This document shows, piece after piece, positions 48,729 to 59,439 of a stretch of DNA of 64,000 nucleotides. The stretch's first letter is position 1. Every line of letters begins with the position of its first letter. The DNA is from Gigaspora margarita (Eukaryota > Glomeromycota > Glomeromycetes > Diversisporales > Gigasporaceae). The translations under genes were made by a program, and so were the position numbers. The notes beneath the pieces are model-generated. The model had not been told where the DNA came from and did not search any database. It saw only the letters and a program-made list of their open reading frames with translations. The DNA lies in assembly GCA_009809945.1 (NCBI GenBank), contig WTPW01000969.1:87944-151943 (forward strand). Reading direction: 5' to 3'.

Positions 48729-50316
48729 TATCCCTTAGATTGTAGTAGGACACAGGCAAATTTTCCTGCGTTTTTGCACATTTTTGCTCTGATTTACTTT
48801 TTTTAAATATCAAGTTAATTAAATAAAACATTGTACAATTATATTTGAAAATACGGATTACTTTTTTGCAAAATTAGTTTTTATATTGTAAGAAAAAAAT
48901 TTTAAGTTATATAAGGTAAAATGGGGTATTGTAACGAAAGGGGGTATTGTGACGAATTTGTATTATCTTGTGATACAACGACCAAAAATGGATGATTTTT
49001 ATACCATTCAATTCGTCTCGATGAGATGAATCGAATCGTGGTTAAATCATCGAATTCTGATCACTGGATCACAAGTTAATGATGATTATGTACGTACGAC
49101 ATTACAATACAAAAATAATTTTGAGGGTATTATGACGAAACGCAAAAGTTAGCTATTAGGTAAGTGCCTTTTGGTACTATGCAAATCGCTATTTATGCTC
49201 TAAGTAAAGTTGTTCGGGCTATCAAATTACGTGTGCCCTAAAAATTCATAAAATTTAAATAACTTTTTATTAATCGACTTTTACAAAATACGCTTCTACG
49301 AAAAAATTTAGATTTTTTTCGTAAGAACGTATTTTATAAAAGTCAATTAATAAAAAGTTGTTTAAATTTTATGAAACTTTTAGGGCACACGTAATTTGAT
49401 AGCCCGAACAACTTTACTTAGAGCATAAGTAGCGATTTGCATAGTACCAAAAGGCACTTACCTTATAGCTAACTTTGCGTTTCGTCATAATACNCTCAAA
49501 ATTATTTTTGTATCGTAGTGTNTCGTACATAATCATCATTATCTTGTGATCCAGTGATTNGAATTNGATGATCTAACCACGATTCGATTCATCTCATCGA
49601 GACGAATCGAATGGTATAAAAATTATCCAATTCTGGTTGTTGTATCACAAGATAGTGCAAATTCGTCACAATACCCCCACCCTCTCTAAAATCTTTACTT
49701 TAGTTTCTTTACCTTTGAATGATAATATCTTTTGATCCAGTGAATAGAATTTAATGATTTTTATACCATTAGATTCGTCTTTGTGAGACGAACTAGTTGA
49801 TATCAAAATCATTCGATTCTGTTGGATAAGTCACGTGATATCATCAATCAAATTTAACTTCGTCACAATACCTCATTTTACCTTATAAGCTAAAAATAGA
49901 TATTTTTAAGAAAAAAAAATTTAAAAAATTTTATCACAATTTCTCTGTAATCTTATTAAGACAATATTGTAGTTTATATAAAGGATAATAACTTTTATTA
50001 TTGCAACTTTAATGATTTATTTGCAAAAATCAAGACTTGTATTAGAAGTAAAAGTTTTTTTTATAGACAGGAACATATGAAATTTAAGAAAATCTAAAAA
50101 AAATTTTAATAGTAAAAATGCTAATACAAGAATTTTAAACTTTGATTATACTAAAGTTTGCTAATTATTTTAAAAAATTTTATAACAAAGTTACTAAAAC
50201 AAAACTCAAAGAATATTTTTTACTTAGAAAAGATATAGCTAAAATTAATATTTAAAATTTCATTAAAATTTTTAAAATACGCAGGCAAATTTGCCTGTGT
50301 TACAATCTAAGGGATA
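48729..50316. mobile_element. TA-flanked element with CCCTTAGATTGTA ends
   Basis: The element 48731-50314 runs from TCCCTTAGATTGTA to TACAATCTAAGGGA and is flanked by TA. AGGCAAATTT-CCTGCG follows inside both ends. A large hairpin element (48914-49884) is nested in it. No coding frame. Tc1/mariner-like by its TA duplication. Confidence 0.65.
48914..49884. repeat. Very long hairpin, arms about 360-400 bp
   Basis: It starts AGGTAAAATGGGGTATTGT and ends with the inverse CAATACCTCATTTTACCT. The inner arms mirror each other almost perfectly around 49310, for example TGCCTTTTGGTACTATGCAA. They include the GTCTCGATGAGA/TCTCATCGAGAC module twice. Four single undetermined bases (49494-49566) lie in the right arm, consistent with assembly trouble in a hairpin. 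Confidence 0.8.
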
Positions 50317-50763
50317 CCTTCACAATGTTATAACTTTCTATATTGTGTAACCAGTATTGGCCCCTGGACTGGTCTGGTCCAGTGGACCACTCCTGGACTA
50401 GACTGGTCCAGTCCAGTTCCAGTACTTACTGGAACTGGACCTACATAATAAATATGTTTATGAATAAAAATAAATTATATTTATAAAATTTTATAACTAT
50501 ATTTATATATTGTATAAGATTTGTCTAACTATACAAATATATTAACTTGTATTTATTATTTAAATAACATCTAAATTTTGCTACTATACTAGTTTTGATT
50601 TTATAATAAATAATTTATAATATCAGTATATTAACTTTTTTTATATAACTAAGCATCTAATTAAATTAGTATTATAATGTTTAGTACTTAAATTTTGCTT
50701 TTATATAAGTTTTAGTTTTAATTGTCTGAAGCGTAGCGAGGACTTATATGTACATGTAAAAGT

Positions 50764-50984
50764 TGAAAAATGTCCATCTGTCCAGCACGTGACTTGTTGG
50801 TGATTGGCTGTTATGGTCCACACTAGACCTTTGATTTGAAAAATGTCCGTCTGTCCAGCACGTGTCTTGTTGGTGATTGGCTGCTATGGTCCACACTAGA
50901 CCTTATATTTGAAAAATGTCCATCTGTCCGCCATGTGACTATGCTGAGATTGGCTATTACGGACCATACTAGACTTCTGATTAT
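50764..50984 (+). repeat. Three tandem 73-74-bp units
   Basis: Units start at 50764, 50838 and 50911, each with GAAAAATGTCC, TCTGTCC, GATTGGCT and CCACACTAGACC-type words. GTCTGAAGC (50730) and GCTTCAGAC (51000) bracket the array as short inverted ends. Confidence 0.75.
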
Positions 50985-51519
50985 TATTTATACATATCTG
51001 CTTCAGACTCATAACAGTTCCTGTTAACCTAGTTATTAATAATTTATAATACAATAAAATTTTGTATTTAACTAAATTGGTATTGTGATTGTTAATATCT
51101 AAATTTGCTCTTATGCAAGTTTTAGTTTTAATTAATAAATAATTTATAATATGAAAACTGGTCAATCCGAATAAACTGTTTGTATATAACATACAACACT
51201 TTGATAAGCCTGCAGAGTGATTAATTGAGTAGTTACTGTGATTTATATAAAACAGTTAATTAATAGTAAAAGTAGTTTGCAATTAACTAAATTCATTATC
51301 ATATTTTACACTATGAATTTTTAGCAAAATCACTATAAGGATTACTTTAATTAATTTTTGTGCTTGTGCATGATCTCAAACACCTTTAATCTTAATATTT
51401 TATATACATTTCCATAATACTATTAACATATGATAATTCATATAAAAATTTAAATAAAATTTATAATTTGTTAATACCTATATAGATTTAATAGATCCAT
51501 AAAAGTTAAAGTTCCTAAT

Positions 51520-52335
51520 AGCAGATAACTTTTGATTGGCTAAAATTTAAAATTTTAAAAATTTTTAAAATTTAATATTAAATAAAATTTGAACCAGTAA
51601 TCAGTTTTGGATGATTTTACTACTGAAATGTTTGTCTCAATGAGATGATTCCAACGAGCCTAAAATTGTCAAAATCCAATCTCTGGATCCAAAGATCGTT
51701 ATATGTTTGTGTTGCTTTAATTATATTAGTTTTGAATATATTCAAAATTATTATTAATGATCTTATAAACTTTAACTTTGAATAACTTGTGAACCAGTGA
51801 TCCGTTTTAGATGATTTTGCTACCAAAATGCTCATCTTATTGAGACGATTCTAATGAACCTATTATTAAATTCTGATCACTGGATCCCAATTCATTATAG
51901 ATTTGTGTATAAAATATATTAAATCAATTAAAAATAACACAAATCTATGACGATTTTTGGATCCTGTGATCAGAATTTAACGATTTTAAGTTCATTAGAA
52001 TCGTCTCACTGAGACGAGCATTTTGGTAGTAAAATCATCCAAAAGGACCACTGGTTCACGAGTTATTCAGTGTTAAATTTATAAGATCTTTAATAATAAC
52101 TTTTAATATATACAAAACTAATATAATTAAAGCAATACAAATCTAAAAGATCTTGGGATCCAGTGATTGGATTTTGACAACTTTAGGCTCTTGGAATTGT
52201 CTCTTTGAGACAAACATTTTGGTAGTAAAAACATCCAAAACAGGATCACTAGTTCAAATTTTATTTAATATTAAATTTCAAAAATTTTTTAAAATTTCAA
52301 AAATTTTAGCCAATCAAATTGCAGTATTTATGATC
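51520..52335. repeat. Long foldback with four copies of the GTCTCA module
   Basis: The outer arms share GATTGGCTAAAATTT and AATATTAAATAAAATTTGAA. Each arm holds two copies of the recurring block (near 51632, 51824, 52005 and 52195), so the element is a palindrome built from tandem modules. No duplication found. Confidence 0.7.
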
Positions 52336-52546
52336 AGGTAGGGGGTAGGGGTAGCCTCTTAGTAGCAAAATATCAGCTGAAAATGGCCCTCCCCTTAGTA
52401 TATATGTACATACAAATTATATAAAGCCTATGGCCAATAAAAGTTTTTTATACAAATCATATAAAAACTGAACTGGAACTAGTTCCAATGGAATGGTCCA
52501 GTCCAGTCCAGTTTTTAAAACTGAACTTAGGACTGTACCCAACACT

Positions 52547-52851
52547 GACCCCAACGGCACCCCGAAAAAATTTTCAAAACGTGACCACAAGCCAATCACA
52601 GTTGAAGATCAGGCGTAACGTAACACTAACGTAACACGAACAGGAAAATTAAAAACAAACGTTCTTTTTACTAAAAACGCCCTTAACTCAAAAATCTGCA
52701 TACGAAACCATCGTTAGTGCTCTAACAAAAAGTTTTCCTTGTGCGATTTTACTATACATCTTAATAAAATGCTAATATAAACATTAACCCAAATATTAAT
52801 AAACTTTTAAGAATTTATTATCGCAAAATTTTTCGGGGTGCCGTTGGGGTA
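52547..52851. repeat. Inverted-repeat element with ACCCCAACGG ends
   Basis: ACCCCAACGGCACCCCGAAA at the left and TTTCGGGGTGCCGTTGGGGT at the right are perfect inverted ends. The interior carries a block (GATCAGGCGTAACG, later TCCTTGTGCGATTTTACTA) shared with elements at 55736-56600 and 57409-58080. No duplication recognised. Confidence 0.65.
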
Positions 52852-52859
52852 GTTGATTT

Positions 52860-53230
52860 GGACTTTGCTACGATTTCACTTATCAGGAGGTTTATCAGTT
52901 TATACTAATAACAGTTTATTCAATTTAATTATCGATCGGGGAATTACTAACACTAACACTTCTACTCTAATTTCGAAGGTTATTATTCTCCAACATCGAA
53001 CTCTAAAGCTTTGAACTCTCTGAGTTCTTGCTTCCAAGACTTCGAGTTTTTCAAGCTGCAGAACTCAACTCAGTTGCTTTATTTTCATGCGACAGAATCA
53101 TCGTTTAAATAATTTTTACATTCCTATTCACGATACAGGTTTTGATAGTTGAACCAATTGTTCAAAATGACAGATCTGACAGATCTGATCGATCTGACAT
53201 ATACGACAGATCTGATCGATCCGTCATATA
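52860..53230 (+). repeat. Dispersed repeat, related to 9110-9480
   Basis: It shares CACTTCTACTCTAATTTCG, GATCGGGGAATTACTAA and GAACTCAACTCAGTTGC with the earlier copy. It ends with short tandem GACAGATCTGATCGATC words (53167-53220). Class unresolved. Confidence 0.5.
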
Positions 53231-53350
53231 TATCCGAAAAATATACGAATAAGGTAATGTCTATTTTAGGGCATGTTTTTAGAGAAAAAAAAAGACAAGA
53301 AATAATATATACATATATATGAATAATACTGATAATAAAAAAAAACTTCT

Positions 53351-53395
53351 GGGCGGGAGCCCTTCACAGCGGCTGGGTTACCGAACGATCAGAAG
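53351..53395. other. GC-rich island of unknown origin
   Basis: About 45 bases of unusually high GC next to an A-run include the palindrome GGGCGGGAGCCC. On the minus strand this is a hairpin followed by a T-run, which resembles the end of a polymerase III transcript or the tail of a retroposon. Neither is proven. Confidence 0.3.
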
Positions 53396-53984
53396 GAGTA
53401 CATAAAATACAGCAGTTGTTGATTACGTAGTATGCAATAACGGTTTTATTTAATGATTTACTATTTCAGTTTATAAAATCAGATCAATAATTTATCATAT
53501 TGAAATACCATAAAATATTTGATTTATTTTATAGACTGATCATAGAAAGCATTGAATAATACGAAGTATTTTTTTTTTGGAAGTATAGATTACAGTATGT
53601 AATTAGGAAAAATGTAATATTTCAAAAAACTTAAGGATTTTTGTGAAATTTATTCTCAATGTCAATATTTTAGGGCCAAATAAATTTTACATGTTTTAGT
53701 TTAATGCTATATAAATTTAATTAAAATTTGACGATTTGATTGGTCGATTGTCATTCATGCCAATCAAATGAATGTATGAAACGCGTTATACCGTGATGTT
53801 TAACTAGTTCTTCGTGAAGAAAAAAACCCCTTCAAGTTAAAAAGTATGTCGCACTGGGTATTTCATATACCAAATAATCAAGTTTATATAAAAATTACTA
53901 GTACGGATTTCTACGTATGTATTATCTGATATTTTGCTCCCATGAAGATCCAAGATATGCTTGGCAATATTCTTTAACTGAGTT

Positions 53985-54490
53985 TTAAAAAGATTCAGCA
54001 TTAAAGTTATCACAAAAAACTTGCAATAAAATTCATATGATAAGAAACTTTTTATAAAATTACAATTTTAAATTTTCGATTATTAATTCGTAATAAACAC
54101 ATGACTTTTTTTAATTAAAACATTAATGATAACAAAGCCAAATCTTAAAAAGATCCAGCATTAAAACCATCACAAAAGTTTTTAATAAAACTTTATATAC
54201 AATATGAAGAAAGGAGGGCAACAAAACAAGGAAATAGAAAAAATTCTCAAGCAAATAATACTTTTTTACAAAATATAATTTACTCAGTAAACATATGTAA
54301 ATAATGTAAATAGTATTCATTTATAATTAGTACTAAATAAATCACGCCATATGGCGTCCCAATAGAGGGGGGTTTAAAAAAAAATAAAAAATAAAAAAAA
54401 ATATGAAGAAAGAGAAAGCCTTCTTTACACAATCAAGGTTTTAAATTTTTGGTTATTCATAACGCGCACACATCTTTACATAACAAATCA
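53985..54490. repeat. Direct duplication, second copy split by a retroposon
   Basis: AAAAAGATTCAGCATTAAAG (53987) and AAAAAGATCCAGCATTAAAA (54148) begin two similar segments. The second is interrupted by the 186-bp insert at 54214-54399; the first is not. Confidence 0.55.
54201..54412 (+). mobile_element. 5'-truncated LINE/SINE-type retroposon
   Basis: The insert 54214-54399 ends with an A-rich tail after ACGCC-ATAT-GGCGT-CCC and GGGGGGTTT. A perfect 13-bp duplication AATATGAAGAAAG lies on both sides (54201-54213, 54400-54412). No reverse-transcriptase frame remains; only 3' UTR-like sequence is present. Confidence 0.75.
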
Positions 54491-54776
54491 AAGAAGAAAA
54501 TTCCTGCTAATGTAGTAGTTAAAAATGTTTGATTAATTAAAATTTTTAAACTGTAACTTCTTTTAGCTACACTATAGCAATTGTTTATTGCAAAGATTGC
54601 CAGAGAAAAATTAGTAATACACCCGTTGCATCATTTTTTTGAACACTTTCGTTGATAGTAATTTACTAGTAAAAACGTATCAATTTTCACCCTATAAGAT
54701 TTGATAATTAGTCCCACTGACTATGTTTGATTTTTATTGATTTTAATAAGCCGTTACACACCCTAGCTAAACGATC

Positions 54777-54955
54777 TTATGGCAAATACAAGTCCAGAAT
54801 TGATTCGTTGAATGAAAGAGTTTCTAAACTTGAAGAAGCAGAAAGATGCAGGCAATGATCTTTTAACCAGAATTGAGGCATTAGAAAAAAATCGGATGGA
54901 TTTTGCTGTTGAAAAGCTGAACTTAAATCTAGAATTGCAAAATTCCGTACAACGC
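54777..54955 (+). pseudogene. Coiled-coil gene fragment
   Basis: Two frames give coiled-coil peptide: KYKSRIDSLNERVSKLEEAE, then a stop, then LLTRIEALEKNRMDF and EKLNLNLELQN. Heptad-like Leu/Ile and Glu/Lys spacing is clear. It has no start or partner exons and is decayed. Its family is not recognised with certainty. Confidence 0.45.
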
Positions 54956-55727
54956 ACCCGGTATTTTATATATTGCATGACCTATATACCCCGGTATTTG
55001 CCTATTAGAAAAAAATTGTTTTTTTATTAAACTGGCATTCAATTTGTATTTGGGTATTTTACAAACACAATAACGAAAAATAACAACATTCCTGAAGAAA
55101 TCACAAAATTTTGGGAAGAAGCTGGGGAATTGAACATTTCTTTCGTGGAATAGATTATTTGTATAATATGTATAAAGTTTTGTTTCTACCAAAAATAGCT
55201 GATTCTCCAATTAAAGAAAATATTTTGAGATCATCATAATATTATGCATACTATAGAATTATTTGATGGCGATTCTTATAACTATATCTGAAAATTGGTT
55301 CTTAACCGTTTGAAAATATATTAATAAAAAAAGATTTCCTAATCTTAAGATTTTTGTAATTAGTAAACTTGGTTTACAATCTTCTGGAAAGTCTACTCTT
55401 CTAAATGCACTTTTTGCATGCAAAATTGCCGTTTCAGCTAGGCGTTGTACTAGAGGGCTTGTTATGCGATTCTTATTTTTGGATAAAGACTTATCCAATC
55501 AACTTGGTGTTGATGCATTTATTTTGATTGACACTGAAGGACTTTGTGCACCAGAGAAAATGGGCGATCCTAAATCAGAAAAAAAGAATCGAATATTAGC
55601 AAATTTTGCATTGCAAATAAGCAATTTAACAATAATTAATATACTTGGAAACTCAGAGGAAGAATTAAACAAAATCTTGAGGACAACCATTGGGATACTG
55701 ATAAATCTTAACAAGCCCCTCGATATA

Positions 55728-56608
55728 TTTATAATTAGTGCTCCGAATCGGGTCGGGTCACCCGAACCCCGACCCGAAATTTCGGATCGGGTCGGGTTCG
55801 GTTAGAAAATTTTGGCCCGAAAGTTTCGGGTCGGGTTCGGGTTGTGAATTAACCCGACCAGACCCGAATTTTTTATATACCGGTAGTCTTTTTTTTTCTT
55901 TAGAATAGCGGTTATCATTTATCGCTGATCGACCAATCGGGATGCAGGATCAGCTGTAACGCGAAATCGAACGAAACAACTTTTTTTAAAAAAATCGTTT
56001 CTAACTTAAAATTTCGACTATGAAACTACACTTTTTTTTTAGCAAAAAAAATTCCTTGCGAAATTTTGGGTTAGAGGGTCTTCTAGTTTATTGCATCTAC
56101 CAAACGCTAATCATAATCTTAACCCGGCCGCTATTTGTTTTGTTTAATGTAAAATCAAAACAAACAAAATAATTGGTCGATCAGGAATGATGCGATAACA
56201 GATAATTTTTTTTTTTTTCAATCTAAGGTCACGCAATTTTTCATTTTTTTATTCACATCTAAGGATCTAAGGTCACGCAATTTTTTTTTTTTTTTTTTTA
56301 CGTTCACATTTAAGGTCACGCAATTTTTTTTTTTTTTTTTTTTATGTTCACATCTAAGATCACGCAATTTTTTTTTATTCACATTAAGGTCACGCATTTT
56401 TTGTCACGCAATTTTTTTTTTTTTATTCACATCTAAGGCCAAAATTTTATTTTTTTAAAAAACTTTAGCATGTTGGGCTTAAAAATTCGGGTGGGTTCGA
56501 GTCGGGTCGGTTAGGGTCAGGGTCGGGTCGGGTCGGGTCGAAGTGCTAACCCGAAAGTTTTCAACCCGACCCGACCCGAACCGACCCGTTCGGAGCACTA
56601 TTTATAAT
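55728..56608. mobile_element. hAT-like element inside the GTPase relic, 865 bp
   Basis: The element 55736-56600 runs from TAGTGCTCCGAATCGGGTC to CCCGTTCGGAGCACTA. A perfect 8-bp duplication TTTATAAT lies at 55728-55735 and 56601-56608. The ends are tracts of GGGTCGG/CCCGACC words. Removing the element and one duplication rejoins FII-QHIADN. It also holds the block shared with 52547-52851 and a TAAGGTCACGCAATTTTT tandem. Confidence 0.9.
56220..56440 (+). repeat. Tandem TAAGGTCACGCAA plus T-run array
   Basis: About six units of TTCACATCTAAGGTCACGCAA followed by T-runs of 5-20 bases lie inside the hAT-like element. Variation is mainly in T-run length. Confidence 0.7.
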
Positions 56609-56770
56609 ACAGCATATTGCAGATAATACTAAGGCAGAATCATTAATAACTCCAAAAATTAAAAAATTAAGAAAAAATTTTCAGATTGGTTTTCACTAAT
56701 TAAAAGTTACTGGGATGCAGTATTACATGAAGATTTCTTGTTCCTAAATATTAAAAAAACTTACAATAGT

Positions 56771-58200
56771 CTTTGTCTTCAGATATTATTTTGAGGATGA
56801 AGAGAAAAGTGAAGATAACAAAGAAAATATGGATGAGGAAGGTAATGAGAAAGCAGAGAGTCAAGGGGATAATCAATACGAAATTATTTAAGAATTTTGT
56901 AATTCAGATAGTCAATATGAAATTATTAAAGAATTTTGTAATTCTCATAATGAACTAACGAAAAGTGAAAAGGATGATAAAGAATCCATCCTCAATATGC
57001 TGGAACATGATTTGAGAAAAAGTAACATCCTGAAGATATCATCAATATACTGGAACAAATTATAAAAGAAAACAACAAGATCCCAATGATATTATCAAAA
57101 TGCATTTAAATAGTATAATTCCATCAATTGAATCCATTCTTGGAGATTGTTATTGCTTGGCAAATGGGTTGAAAAGGATAAAAAAAGCATTTGTTCACTA
57201 TATTAATAGCGATCTGCAAGGACAAGATAATATTGAATATTGCAAGCAGCAGTTTTCTTCAGGAGAATGGTTTGAAAGTACTATTACTAATGGATTGATT
57301 TTTAAATATGAACATAATGAGTTTAATAAACTTGAAAGCATTGGTGAAGGATGTTTTGGAATGGTTTATAAATATAAATGGAGAAGAACAAATAATTTTG
57401 TTGCCCTACCCTATGAAAAAAGTGGTCCGGGTGTTGGTACGTGTTGGCACGGAGTTGTCTGGATAGGCACGTGCCATGTGGCACGTAAAGGCATGAAACA
57501 TGAACCAAAACGTGACAAAATGGGATGTGTATTACGTTCTACGGCATTGGCACGTGCTTTGGGTGGCACATATAGGCTCGTTAATTAGAATTACACGTAA
57601 TAAATGGCATGTGCATCTCGTATGGCCAATAAAATCACAGGATCAGGTGTAACGTGAAAATTCAAAACAAATAACTTTTTTTAAAAAATCGTCTGTATCT
57701 CAAAATCTCGTCTATGAAAAAGGTCTTTGATTCCTAACAAAACAAATTCCTTGCAAAATTTTACTATAGGCATGTTTGTTACCACCTCTTCACAATTATA
57801 TCATACTCTAACTAAATTGAATTCACTCTTGTATATAACTCGTAAGGAATATATGCACGTGAACTTACATGTGCCTCGACCTGCCAAACCCATGAATTTT
57901 GGCTTAGTAAAGTGCAGCAAACCCCAGTTCATTTATGTCCAGGCAGATGGTCCAATTCGGACCAGTTTAGCCGTGCCAACATGGAATTTACACGTGCAAA
58001 CCCGGTTCTCTGACCATTTCACAGATCACTGTGCTTTTCTGTAGAAACATGTGCATATACAGATGGATTTTTTTATAGGGCTAAAAAGCTTAAAATTAAT
58101 ATTATTAGTATAGAAATAACTATACTTGAATTTATTCGTGAGATGTGCTCAATTTATTAATATCAGTCATAGGACATGTCCCCTTGAAATAATTAAAATA
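56771..58200 (+). pseudogene. Truncated protein-kinase gene, split by a transposon
   Basis: An acidic stretch (EDNKENMDEEGNEKAES, with a doubled YEII-EFCNS segment and stops) precedes a clean frame at 57100-57408. That frame has NEFNKLESIGEGCFGMVYKY, an intact glycine loop, and reaches the FVAL of strand beta-3. A 672-bp element then interrupts. Downstream, KKLKINIISIEITILEFIRE (58084 on) continues the N-lobe; without the insert the reading would be FVALKKLKI, with the ATP-binding Lys. The rest of the kinase is missing after about 58200. It resembles the many Rhizophagus tyrosine-kinase-like genes. Confidence 0.8.
57406..58083. mobile_element. 672-bp element in the kinase beta-3 codons, 3-bp duplication CTA
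   Basis: The element 57409-58080 has ends CCCTATGAAAAAA and TTTTTTTATAGGG and the duplication CTA (57406-57408, 58081-58083). GGCACG/CGTGCC words crowd both ends. The centre has the GATCAGGTGTAACGT block shared with two other elements. A 3-bp duplication points to a PIF/Harbinger or CACTA-like origin. Confidence 0.8.
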
Positions 58201-58228
58201 AGTTTATAATAAAAATTATAAAAAAAAA

Positions 58229-59147
58229 CATATGAATTTACTAGAGCTAAAGATCCTTCTCGGCATAACTAATTAACTTAAAATTAAAAGTTGCGGATAT
58301 ATAGAACAAGAAAAGAAGAACACTTTGAGCTTAAAAACCACATTAAAATTTTGCCAATTTTGCACCTTTTCAAAATGTAACTCTGTTAAAACTAATATTT
58401 ACAAATTTTAAATCAGAGTTATGTGTAAAATTACACTCTGAACGACTTTACTTAGCAGCAAAACATAGGTTACCTTGTAAGAAAAATAGGTTGGTTATAT
58501 GCTAAAGTTGAAAATTAATTTTCGTTTGGCAATATAAACCCCTTTTTTTGTCAAGCTAATCTGCTTTGGGCTTCTAAGCAAACTTGTTCAGCATGTAATT
58601 CTACTTGTATTGAGTGAAAACGTGTTTTCTCAGACCTTTTACTAAGTGAAAAATGGGGTTAAAGTTAGAAAAAATTTGTTTTCTTTTAGAAAACAAATTT
58701 TTTCTAACTTTAACCCCATTTTTCACTTAGTAAAAGGTCTGAGAAAACGCGGTTTGACCTCAATATGAGTATAATACATGCTGAACAAGTTTGTTTAGAA
58801 GCCCAAAGCAGGTTAGCTTGACAACAAAATGGGTTTTATATTGGCAAATGAAAATTTTCAATTTTAGTATATAGCCAACCTATTTTTTTTACAAGGTAAC
58901 CTATGTTTTGCTGCTAAGTAAAGTTGTTCAGAGCGTAATTTTATACATAATTCTGATTTAAAATTTGTAAATATTAGTTTTTGACAGAGTTACATTTTGA
59001 AAAGTGCAAAATTGGCAAAATTTTAACATGGTTTTTAAGCTCAAAGTTTTCTTCTTTTCTTGTTCTATTTACCCACAAAATTAAATTTAAATTAATTAGT
59101 TAAGCTAAGAAGGAACTTTAGCTCAAAGTTTATAGTAAATTCATATA
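58229..59147. repeat. Very long hairpin, arms about 440 bp
   Basis: ATGAATTTACTAGAGCTAAAG at the left end mirrors the right end, and the inner arms (AAACAAATTTTTTCTAACTT; TTTTCACTTAGTAAAAGGTC) pair almost perfectly around 58681. The arms remain alignable over nearly the entire length. There is no coding frame. Confidence 0.85.
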
Positions 59148-59439
59148 TTTTTTTATAATTAAGTGTATTCAATTTTGCCTGATTCTTTTTACCAAAGATG
59201 GTTATGCTATATAACAAGTTTGCTGTATAAGCTTATGTGGTGTAAATAATCTTTACTATACACAATTGGTAGTTCTACTGCTTACAGAAATTTGTGCTAT
59301 ATTCATGCATTCGATTATCAAAATAATTTTCTTGTAATATATAAAAAAGGAAATTTGCTTTTTGCATTTTTCTATACTAGTATACTAGTATACGTATACA
59401 TATACGATATGTATACTTATACTCAATATTGTCATGGGA

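Larger units (their letters stand above)
50351..52546. mobile_element. Possible hAT-like element with CCAGTCC words
   Basis: The ends CAGTATTGGCCCCTGGACTG and CAGTCC-rich sequence ending CCAACACTG are inverted, and GGTCCAGTCCAGT words crowd both ends. No matching 8-bp flank was found, possibly because another element (52547-52851) abuts the right end. A foldback and a tandem repeat lie inside. Confidence 0.45.
55069..56770 (+). pseudogene. Broken second VLIG-type GTPase locus
   Basis: Several plus-strand frames match the intact GTPase at 29450-36355 in order. NNIPEEITKFWEE corresponds to NNIREDVTKLLEE and DSPIKENILRS to NDPIKENILRS. The P-loop region is LGLQSSGKSTLLNALFACK in both apart from one residue. 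The longest clean stretch, 55464-55735, covers DTEGLCAPEKM and ISNLTIINILGNSEEEL. The frame is broken at several points upstream. At 55736 a hAT-like element interrupts it; beyond, FIIQHIADNT and DWFSLIKSYWDAVLHEDF continue the family order, with about 110 residues missing between them. DTEGL is kept here, where the intact gene has DSEGL. It is a host-gene relic. Confidence 0.85.
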
